From Cladorhizidae sp. MBARI D1340-BT2 (taxonomy: Eukaryota; Porifera; Demospongiae; Poecilosclerida; Cladorhizidae), in assembly GCA_028752905.1 (NCBI GenBank), contig JAQNBH010000008.1, positions 3,710,025-3,774,024 on the forward strand: 64,000 nucleotides of DNA, given 5' to 3'. This document shows positions 55,979 to 64,000 of this stretch, in pieces; position 1 is the stretch's first letter; every line of letters begins with the position of its first letter. The notes beneath the pieces are model-generated. The model saw only the letters and a list, made by a program, of their open reading frames with translations, did not search any database and had not been told where the DNA came from. A program made the position numbers and the translations under genes.

Positions 55979-57270
55979 TCTACAATAAGAATGGGTGGTG
56001 GGGAAACACGGGCTGGACGCCAGCACCATCAAAGTATTATAAATCGCCATAACTTTTTTTCTATACACTCTATGCAGTAATTTTTTTCCCCTTTGTGTTT
56101 CTTATGCTTTGTGCTTTCTAATGATATGCTGAATGTCTCTGCAGAGATATTTTCTCGGAAGGTACATCAAGATCCCTAAAAAAGTTGACCTAACTTGCAG
56201 AAAAGTTCATAACTTCCTAATTTTCATAACTTCCTAATTTTCAAGATCAATGTCCCAGATTTGGTCAGCTGATAGAGGAGGCTCTAATATGCACCATGAA
56301 CAGATTATCAATCAACATCTGGCTTTTGAGTGGCAAGCCACCACCGGCTTTTGCAACTGGAAAACACCAGGGAAAATCCCAAACCTCACCACTTAAAATC
56401 ACCATCACTTGCCAACACTTATAGTAATTAAAAATTTGTCAGGTAATTACACAGAAAATTAGAAGAGCTATCCAGTAATACAAAAAAATTCTTCTTAGTG
56501 AAGTGTAGGAAAGTTTAAAAAAACAATAAAAAATGAGGAAAATATAGTCCAAGTTAGGGCAATGAAATGTTAGGGTTTACAATGAAGTAGTTTCTTGATC
56601 TGTTACATGGACAAAAACCCAACACAACTTGGAAATGGAGCATCGAATGCCTCTCAAAGTTTGCAAATGGTTAGAGAATAGATACAAGAACAGTTTGAAA
56701 GAAGGGGGGGAAAGTCTAGTTTTTGACGTCCAGTCCCCCCTTAAGGTACTCTACACCATCATCAATGGCTCTTCCTTTAGTTAACGGAGCTACTGTACTT
56801 TGGAATCGGATTTCCATATTTCACCCCCCAAAATAACTTTACCAACGTGATTTGAGCATACTCATTAGAGCACAATTTTCACTGTAATTTCTCTTTTTTT
56901 CTTTTTTTCACCGATATCTTGGTGAAAAAAATGGAATTGCATTCTGATTGGCTAATGACCATGAAATCTCAAGTCAATACAGACATGACTCGAAGGCCTT
57001 CAGCAATCCAGCAATGGTATAATATATATATACTAGTGAATGGTGTAATAATATACACTAGTGAATATATATACTAGTGATGTATATAGCTCAAGAACTG
57101 GCAGCTGAAGTTGTCCTAGGAGCAGACTGATTCAGGACACTCACCAGCCTCAGGACACAGCTATTGCTTATGTACAACCTCTCCTCTCCTAAATATCAAG
57201 TTGGGTACATCCAGACATAGCAGTGTGCAGTGTTGTTGTTTTTGTGTGCATTGTGTGGTGTGGAGAGGGG
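55979..57270. other. Noncoding DNA, no gene recognised
   Basis: AT-rich. It contains a threefold 'atatatactagtga' motif at about 57020-57075. Six-frame inspection shows no conserved coding. Confidence 0.45.
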
Positions 57271-57284
57271 AGGGGTGTGTGCCA

Positions 57285-57460
57285 GGGAAGAGGAGGTATG
57301 TGAGGGGAGGTGTGTGTGTGTGAGGGAAGAGGGTGTGTGAGGGACGAGGGTGTGTGAGGGAAGAGGGTGTGTGAGGGAAGAGGGTGTGTGAGGGAAGAGG
57401 GTGTGTGAGGGAAGAGGGTGTGTGAGGGTGTGAGGGAAGAGGGTGTGTGAGGATGTGAGA
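57285..57460. repeat. G-rich tandem repeat, about 18 bp
   Basis: Unit gagggaagagggtgtgt, about 9 copies, with flanking (TG)n. Confidence 0.9.
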
Positions 57461-57524
57461 AGGTGGTGTATGTTATGGGGAAGGGAGGGGAAAGAAGATT
57501 TGGAGTTATTTGGTCGTGCATTAG

Positions 57525-57616
57525 AAGGATACCTCTATTTCATTGGTGCTCTCTCTCTGCCCAACGGTGAGGCCAACTTGGTGGGGCAGGCGCTACCCAT
57601 CACCTACCCCATGTAG
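57525..57616 (+). CDS. Possible terminal exon of an unidentified plus-strand gene
   Basis: After a 3' splice site-like gtcgtgcattag, one frame reads GYLYFIGALSLPNGEANLVG then QALPITYPM and a TAG. Composition is protein-like and free of repeats, but I do not recognise the family. No upstream exon was found; a G-rich repeat precedes it. It may be chance or a decayed fragment. Confidence 0.25.
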
Positions 57617-58247
57617 TGAAGGATTGAGAGAGAGGGAGCAACAATGGAACTTTATTATGCGCCTCACAGAGCAGGGAGTTAGTATGGCATTACCAGACTC
57701 TTTAGCAATCACTGCACCAGAAACGTTCTGCACAACTGCCACAGGAACTAAATAACACTCCAAGAAACCGTTTAGAACACGAGAAACGCTACAAAAAGTT
57801 GACGAAGTCGCCAGAACATCCACTAGCATAGTCCTTAATTAGCTTCTCACCGGTACAATTGATAAACCAGCTAGGTATGCAAGACTAGCAGATGGTCCCA
57901 GAGATAATACAACCTTCACAAAACAGCATTCATACTGTTCATACTGCTCACACAAAGTTGGGAATTCCATAGGCAATGGCAATGATTATTCACATAGGGT
58001 TGGTCACCCCATAGACAATGGCTATGAGCATTCACATCGCTCACACAAGGTTGGGGTCAGGCTATGAGCATTTACACTGCTCATAAGGTTAGGGGGTGGG
58101 GTAGGGGGAGGGGGGTAGAAGACTACAATAAATTGACAATGCTCACACAAGGTTAGTGGTACCACAGACAATGGCCTCGAGCCTCGAGCACCCACATTCG
58201 CACAAGGTTGGGGGGTCCACATGCAATACACTGTTAATAGCTCTTAC
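57617..58247. other. Spacer with low-copy degenerate repeats
   Basis: At about 57915-58210 there are five or six diverged copies of 'cacactgctcacacaaggttggg' with 'agacaatggctatgagca'. An aataaa on the minus strand near 57650 could end a minus-strand transcript. Confidence 0.4.
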
Positions 58248-58294
58248 CTTGTGTTCGACGCACCAGTCTTGCCAACAAACAAAATTCTGACCAT
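58248..58294 (-). CDS. Possible first coding exon of an unidentified minus-strand gene
   Basis: ATG at 58294 in a reasonable start context (tcggaaatgg), encoding MVRILFVGKTGASNT and ending at a good donor (acaag|gtaaga). The peptide faintly resembles a P-loop strand (VGKTG), but the Lys-Ser/Thr of a full Walker A is missing. No following exon was identified. Confidence 0.22.
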
Positions 58295-59060
58295 TTCCGA
58301 CGTAATGGGCGTGATTGTCCACGTAGTAACCGGATTCGCGAAATTAAATTTTGACGCATGATTCGCGTTTTCCAAAGGCGTTATAGATTACGAGTGGTAT
58401 GGATAAGTCTAGGAAAGGCTAGTATGCTGGTTAGACTAGGACAGTTTTAGTAGACGTTGTAGCTGCATTCTTTATACTAACCAGTAGCTCTTGCAGTGTA
58501 TTTGAGAACCAACCAATAAAGTGAATACACACCGCATATATAATTGGCATGGACCTCAGACATGCACGTATCATAAATGCAGGGACGGGGCATGGCAAGG
58601 ACGCAGAGGGTGTGAGCAAATATGAGGACATAAAGGAGACATAAAGGACATCAGGTAGAGGAGAATAAAATAGCCATTCTATAATCTTGTGTGGACGGAT
58701 GCTGTTATATAGGCCTTCACAAGGATGAGTAGGAATAGCTTGGGATTGTTCTTTGGAGGGATATCGATTAGGGCATTAGTGTATAGATTGAGTGGTGAAA
58801 TGGCCAGAAATCAAATTTCAATGGTATTGTAAATTATCATCGAATTCCCCTCGATTCCATCTCCAATTAAGTCTATATTCGAAATAAGATGGTGATACTC
58901 TCCTTTGTTCTTTTTTCTTGACATGGCATTCTCCAGTCCAAAACAAGAGACAGTTAATTCTAACAGACACACAAGCTTCTCCAGATCAATAGTGACTATA
59001 TATATCAGAATGCAGGGAAGAGAAAAATATATGCAGTGGGATAGTGGCAGGTGATTGTTC
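58295..59060. other. Spacer, no gene recognised
   Basis: Nothing supported in six frames. Confidence 0.4.
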
Positions 59061-59067
59061 TCATTCC

Positions 59068-59350
59068 CTATAATTCCTTTACCAGGTATATAAGACAAGA
59101 CAAATCATGCCTCTGGGTTGATTCAGAGCCATGTGACAACCATTGAAGGGTATGTGAAGTAGTAGGTCTAGGGAAGCCGCATAATTGGCACTTGGATCCA
59201 ACTTGAACCCTCCTATGATGGAGATTAACTGGAGTAGGAAGAGTATCGGAGCAAACTTTCAGCAGAAAAGACAGCTGGCCTGCATTGAGACTATGGTTAA
59301 TAATCTTCTTCCTGAGAAGAGTAGTATCCTCCAGAGTAGCTATGTCCCTC
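59068..59350 (-). pseudogene. Retroelement 3' fragment (reverse-transcriptase C-terminal zinc-knuckle region)
   Basis: The minus frame reads LNAGQLSFLLKVCSDTLPTP, then SKCQLCGFPRPTTSHTL and QRHDLSCLIYLVKEL. The pattern 'LSFLLNAxxDTLPTPxNL ... CxLCGxxxxTxxHxL ... RHDxVL' is that of the C-terminal end of non-LTR retrotransposon polyproteins in invertebrates. The upstream RT is absent in this orientation, so it is a 5'-truncated remnant. At its 5' side lies a ctcgacatttcgactagatg motif (59447-59466) shared with other dispersed repeats. Confidence 0.65.
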
Positions 59351-59539
59351 AGTTTAGAGCTGGACAAAATCATGATGGCTTCCATCTCAACTTGCAGCTT
59401 TACAATGACCTTCTCAAATATCAACTTGAAATTTAATCTCTCGACATTTCGACTAGATGCTCTAGCAGAGATGCTAAGACTCACGTTTGCTTGCTATCCA
59501 CCACGTGATACAAACCACACCCCAGCACATGTACCCAGC

Positions 59540-61390
59540 ACATGAACACCGGATGAGGCAAGATTGGATGGAGTACCAGCAGGCAGTAGAGGAAGCATAT
59601 GTGGATGGGAAGAAGTTGAAGGGGTTTGATCAAGAGTGGGATTCCAATGTAGTATCTGGAATGCATGTTAAGAAAAGGTGTTGACAGCAGCAGATTTAGA
59701 TTTAGGGAAGAAGACTCAAAGAGATGGTGGTCAGATAAAGTAGGGGAAGCAATATGCAACAGGAAAGCGGTTTGTAGGAAATTGAAGACAGCAAGAATGG
59801 GGGGACATGATGTTAAAGTGAGAAAGCTCTGGGATGAATATAAAAAGCTAAGGAAAAAAGTGAAGCTACTGATAAGGAAAGAGAAGAAAGAGCTATAGGA
59901 AAAGATGGTGAGGAGAATAAGAGCATAGGGTGGAACCAGCTGTAAGCTGTTTTGGTCAGACTTGAGGGGAAAGAAGAAAAGTGAAAGATAGAAGGTCAAC
60001 TCTGGTGGAGTAATGGTTTTAGAGGAGATGGCAAGGCTAGGAGGAGTTTTGCAGAGAGATAGGAGTGTCTACAAAGCCTGGTTCTGGTGAAAGAGGTCAG
60101 GGCAATGAGATGGGTATATATGTGTGAACAAGTAAGATGGGAAGAAGTGGTGGATATCTTGAGTCTAAAGAGAGGAAAAGCTCCAGGACCAGATGGAATA
60201 CTCAATGAGAAAATGAGATGATGATGTATGGAGGGGGGAGGAGTAGAAGTATTAGTGGATTTGCTGAATATGGTGCTGAGGAGGAAGTGCTGTCTGGAGG
60301 ATTGGATGAGGAGTTTGTTGGTATCACTCTACAAAGACGGTGATGCAGAAGTGATTGGGAATCATAGAGGGATATTATTGGGGAGTGGTGTAGTGGTGGT
60401 CTTTACTAGGTTGAGTTATGGAAGTTTTGTGAGGAACAAGTTTTCATGGGGGTACAGGGAGGTTTCAGAAGGAACGGGAGATGTGCAGACCAGTGGTTTG
60501 TCCTTAGAGGTACATGTATATGTGAGATTCAGAAAAGGAAGAAGGCCTTACCTAGCTTTTCTAGGCATCAGTAAGGCTTACGACAGTATATTTATGTGGA
60601 GGGATGGTTTGTGGTATACAATCATTGAGACAAGCAGGAAAAATTTATACGAATGTGTGAAAGCTCCTACAATGGGTGGAAGCTAGGGATGGAGGTCAGT
60701 TGAGGTGGTTTGGGATAGAGAGGGACTTAGGCAGGTGTGTCCTTTGCAAAATTATTCAACATGTGTTTGTCAGGAATGGTGGCTGAACTAGAGGGAGCTG
60801 AGCTGGGATTGAAGGTGGATGGTACATGGTGTGGTGCATTGCTTTATGCAGATGATATTGTGTTTTTGGTGGGTACAGAAGTGCAATTGCAAGAGATGTT
60901 GGATATGGTGCAGGACTATGCGATAAGATGGAAGTTGAAGTTCAACGAGAAGAAGAGTAAGGTAATGGTCATTGGAAAGGGAGAAGTAGTGTGAAGTGGA
61001 ATATTGATGGAGAGGAGCTGGAAGTAGTGGAAGCATTCAGGTACCTGGACCTGTGGTTTGATAAGAAACTGAGGGGTAATATACATTTGACATAATAACA
61101 TTACAAAACAATCAACTTGAAAGTGTACTCTCTCGACATTTCAACCAGATGCTCTAGCCTTCATCATGCATGTTGTGTGACAGGAAGGAAGTGGAAGATG
61201 GGTGGCACTTTCTAATAGGCTGATGAATTTGGAATGGAATGGAAAGCGTTAATGAATGAGCTGGATCGAATTGAGGGAGCTGGAATATTGTTGGAGGAGT
61301 TTGAGAGGGTGGGCGCGGAGGGGAAGCTGGCATTGTTGCTTGGGAAGGAGATAGAGGGTGTGAGTAATCTGGTGGTGGTGTGTGGATGAA
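59540..61390 (+). pseudogene. Decayed LINE (non-LTR retrotransposon) with reverse transcriptase
   Basis: Plus-strand pieces in order: a pre-RT region with RWWSDKVGEAICNRKAVCRK (about 59720-59785); an RT start with SLLVSLYKDGDAEVIGNHRG (60310-60370); YLAFLGISKAYDSIF (60550-60595), the first catalytic Asp; GALLYADDIVFLVGTEVQLQ (60832-60890), the YADD box; WKLKFNEKKSKVMVIGKG (60930-60985); and a C-terminal part EWKALMNELDRIEGAGILLE then LALLLGKEIEGVSNLVVV (61236-61385). Several frameshifts and stops separate them, so it is dead. A foreign segment carrying the gacatttcaaccagatgctc repeat sits at about 61085-61195 between the RT and the tail. An endonuclease domain was not found. Confidence 0.8.
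61085..61195. repeat. Dispersed hammerhead-like repeat, copy 2 (inside the LINE)
   Basis: Contains aatcaacttgaaa, then ctctcgacatttcaaccaga tgctctagccttcatca. Related copies are at 59425-59475, 63435-63525 and 63640-63690. Confidence 0.7.
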
Positions 61391-62235
61391 TGCTGCAGTG
61401 CATAGGGAAGTGTTGACAGAGGAGGAAGGGACTGATTTATGGGCCTCCCCCCCCATAACCACAACTCATTTAACATAGAACATTAGTGATGTTTATTACA
61501 AGTCATCTTACCTAATTTTGTCATTATTTTTATTTATAGTGTGTGTGCGTTGGTCCCTCGGACTCAGCATTTTGAAGATTGAATTATATGCTTAGAACAG
61601 AATCTCTGGCAAAGAGGACATGTTTCCTTTTCTAACTTCATCCAAGATGGATAGACAGGATAAAGAAATGTAAGGCTAGTTATTTTGTCTATCATGAGAG
61701 AATGGGTCAGAAACAAGAGGGCCCTCAGATTTCATAAGGCTAGGAAAGCTTAACTCTTTCTCGTCAAATTCTATAATGTATTTTCCTCTCTTTCTTTCCT
61801 CGTTATAAGTCATCCTCAAGTCCCATCTTCATCCGTTGTCAAGGTCACTTGCGTCCAGCTCCAGCAATATATTTTTTCGATGATCTATCTGTATAACCTA
61901 CCTAGAGATACTTCTGAGTGGTGCTAGTTCTATAGAGTTCCCTTCCCCCAGAGCTACAGAACGTTGTCTTGATCGCCTAGTGTACTAAAGCAGTTCGTTC
62001 GCCAAAATTTCGCAGTGCACTAGCGTGAACACTTATGCGCGCCAAAGGGGAAGGGGGAGAGGGGGTTGGAAGCTGCCCTTTCGCGCGCGTAAATATATAT
62101 GTCGGGTTAGCTTTTATGCGACTACACTGTGTTAGGAGTTTCTTACACCTGGAATCTTTTCCAGTAGCTGCAGGAAGTTCGTTGCAGGGAGCTGGAAATA
62201 TTAAATCTACGGCGTAGTGATTTTTACTTTGAACA
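61391..62235. other. 5' flank of the holocarboxylase synthetase exon
   Basis: No gene recognised. A CpG-containing stretch at about 62030-62100 (cgcgcgtaaatatatatgtc) is a candidate promoter region, and ttttccagtagctgcag near 62158-62174 could be a 3' splice site in the 5' UTR; both are inference. Confidence 0.35.
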
Positions 62236-63165
62236 ATGATGTCTACTGGAACCAAGGTGGTCTCCAAGCCACCAAATCTGCTCGTCTATCATCCTGATAA
62301 GGACACAACAAATGATGGGTTCCTCAGAGTGAAGCAGGCCTTGGAATTATGTCTTACACCCGAACGATACGTCATTTACCCCCTTGGACTGGAAGACGTC
62401 CTCAATCACTCCCCCTGGAAAGACAGCTGCAAATTGTTAGTCGTCCCAGTAACTGAAAATGCCCTCAATAAATCCCATGACCTCCCAGGACAATTGCCTC
62501 CAAGGTTGGTGGAGGAGTTTGTCACTTTCGTTCAGTCTGGAGGTGCCCTGCTCAGCCTGCAACCACACTTGAATCAGTTTTTTGGCTTGTCTGCTCCTAT
62601 GGCTTCTCAAAATGATGGCTCGAGGGATGGAAGTGGAGATGGTAACTGTAAGGAGGAGGAGTGTACTGTGGAGGTGTGTGAAGAGGGAAAGGAGAGTTAT
62701 GAATTCTCATGTTTGGTTCCAAACTCCTTTTGGAACAGTTACAACTCCAAAGATGTTTATTTGGATGTACCACTTTCCAATTCCATTCTGGAAAGCAATG
62801 ATATGTCCTTTTATCTTCCAAAGTGCAAATTGGACAAAAGCAACACCAATCAATCCATCAACAAAATGGCAGAACAGTCATGTGACCAATCATCTGCTGA
62901 TGTAAAGATGCCGTGTGTGCGAAAGATCAAATTTAAAAACAATGGATATGCAGTCATCTCGGGTTTCGACATCCTTCCTGTTCTTCCTACTGGTATGGAA
63001 CTGGAACCGTTACTTTTCTTGAACCGAGGGGTGGTCCAGAGGAAGCAGCTACTGAGGGCTCTCCTGAGAGGATTCGGACTGGAGTGCAGCGAAGAAGAAC
63101 TGCCAGATCTCACGCACACCTTCCTGCTCTGCTCAGACAAGGTCAGAAGGGACATTTTTGTCTAG
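62236..63165 (+). CDS. HLCS: Holocarboxylase synthetase (biotin-protein ligase), N-terminal BPL_N exon
   Basis: ATG at 62236 (MMSTGTKVVSKPPNLLVYHP). Residues 12-120 form the BPL_N domain, a class I glutamine-amidotransferase-like fold found at the N terminus of eukaryotic biotin-protein ligases: VYHPDKDTTNDGFLRVKQAL, YVIYPLGLEDVLNHSPW, KLLVVPVTENALNKSHDLPG, VEEFVTFVQSGGALLSLQPH. An acidic Cys-containing linker follows, then IKFKNNGYAVISGFDILPVL and LLRALLRGFGLECSEEELPD, as in the region before the human catalytic domain. Holocarboxylase synthetase attaches biotin to carboxylases in cytosol and mitochondria. The frame stops at 63163-63165; a donor is more likely just before (gacaag|gtcaga at 63139) because the catalytic domain, with its GRG motif, is not in this exon. 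No further exon was found before the window ends. Confidence 0.82.
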   Translation: MMSTGTKVVSKPPNLLVYHPDKDTTNDGFLRVKQALELCLTPERYVIYPLGLEDVLNHSPWKDSCKLLVVPVTENALNKSHDLPGQLPPRLVEEFVTFVQSGGALLSLQPHLNQFFGLSAPMASQNDGSRDGSGDGNCKEEECTVEVCEEGKESYEFSCLVPNSFWNSYNSKDVYLDVPLSNSILESNDMSFYLPKCKLDKSNTNQSINKMAEQSCDQSSADVKMPCVRKIKFKNNGYAVISGFDILPVLPTGMELEPLLFLNRGVVQRKQLLRALLRGFGLECSEEELPDLTHTFLLCSDKVRRDIFV

Positions 63166-64000
63166 GTACATACACATCTGTGTTGTTTTTCCTTTGTTGT
63201 GTGATTTATGGAGAGGGTCAAGTGGACCCTACACACAGCAGGAAAACTTGGCGTGGAATTGCTCTTTGGAGGACTGATAGAGCACCAATTGAATTCCACA
63301 AAAAATTTGGTCGTGATGCTGGTGGGTGTGGTCTGCCATTTTTCTAACGTTGCAAGAATAATAGTGGCACCGTTGAAGTCTCAGCGAATTCTCAGTTGAC
63401 ATAGCACAAATACAATGACTTTCTTGATAATCAACTTAAATTTACTAAAATCACCTCAATAATCAACTTAAATTTTTTATTTACTCGACGTTTCGACTAG
63501 ATGCTCTAGTCTTCATCAGGAATAAGCATACGCCTCTCTGTGTGTCTAGTCGAAATGTCGAGTGAATAAAAATTGAAGTTGATGATTGAGAAGGTGGTTA
63601 TGTTATTATGTTATTATGTCAACTGAGAGTTCATTGAGGTTAAAATTATTCACTCGATGTTTCGGCTAGTCTTCATCTGGAACAATGGGATGCTAAAGGC
63701 TCATGTGAGGTTGATATATACCGGTAGCTAACTATCCATCATGTGATGCAAACCACACCTAGGTGCACGTCTCATGCATGCTCCTGTGAGTCAGGGTCAT
63801 CGTCGGACAAAGAACAAACTTCCGATGGGAGAGGGCGATGTTTGTTTTTCTTCGCAACAATACCATTGCATACAGATCTTTTTCGTTGCCACTCTCTCTC
63901 TCATGGGGACAATTCTTCACCTAGGCTTCAGGTTCCAAGCATTGTGATTCCCCAAACGTGAGTTCATAGCAAACAGTAGTTCAGACACCTCGAGTTCTCT
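63166..64000. other. Presumed intron or 3' region with dispersed repeats
   Basis: Contains hammerhead-like repeat copies (63435-63590, 63640-63690) and the 'ttattatgtcaactgagag' motif shared with 1695-1735. No catalytic exon of biotin-protein ligase recognised. Confidence 0.5.
63472..63524 (-). ncRNA. Hammerhead-ribozyme-like motif
   Basis: On the minus strand: ttattc (stem I, 5' side), ctgatga, then a hairpin gactag-agcat-ctagtc (stem II), gaaa, acgt (minimal self-complementary stem III), gtc (cleavage triplet) and gagtaa (stem I, 3' side, pairing with ttattc through one G-U). This is the element order of a type I hammerhead with minimal stem III, as described in Penelope-like elements. One extra A between ctgatga and stem II departs from the consensus, so activity is doubtful. 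Confidence 0.45.

Noticed and set aside
57189..57521. Minus frame rich in SLTHPLPSHTLFPHTPS
   Set aside because: G-rich 18-bp repeat read in reverse.

Overview
The window is eukaryotic and almost certainly metazoan DNA. It has spliced genes with GT-AG introns, a pogo/Tigger-type DNA transposon, a decayed LINE and many minisatellites. An early-branching marine invertebrate such as a sponge or cnidarian is plausible, but the sequence alone does not fix the taxon. No rRNA, tRNA or CRISPR array was recognised.

The most striking property is tandem repetition. About 30 separate minisatellite arrays, with units of roughly 15 to 68 bp and unrelated sequences, occupy about 27 kb of the 64 kb (my rough sum). 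Most long open frames in the window are arrays without stops rather than genes.

Layout. 1-11.4 kb: seven arrays plus a foldback palindrome (9824-10182) and a dispersed repeat copy. 11.5-16.9 kb: a 33-bp minisatellite split by a pogo/Tigger transposon (12037-16550). That element is itself split by a second transposon with 445-bp inverted repeats (13702-16044), and it carries a HIRAN-like ORF. 17.15-17.30 kb: one minus-strand PH-domain exon. 19.9-33.9 kb: ten more arrays, one of them interrupted by a 186-bp hAT-like MITE. 34.7-52.7 kb: the main gene, a nine-exon minus-strand gene for a type II membrane-anchored M16 (insulysin/nardilysin family) metallopeptidase. Its exon phases all agree and give 1204 codons. 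53.4-56.0 kb: a 2.5-kb AT-rich 34-bp array. 59.0-61.4 kb: decayed non-LTR retroelement pieces and hammerhead-ribozyme-like repeats. 62.2-63.2 kb: a plus-strand exon encoding the N-terminal BPL_N region of holocarboxylase synthetase (biotin-protein ligase).

Two observations tie the repeats to the genes. First, every intron of the M16 gene longer than 200 bp holds at least one minisatellite. Second, the unit of the 51-bp array in intron 6 is a copy of the exon 6/intron 6 junction, so about 32 copies of a strong 5' splice site follow the real one. Intron 7 starts with a GC donor and is also full of GTAAGT-bearing repeats.
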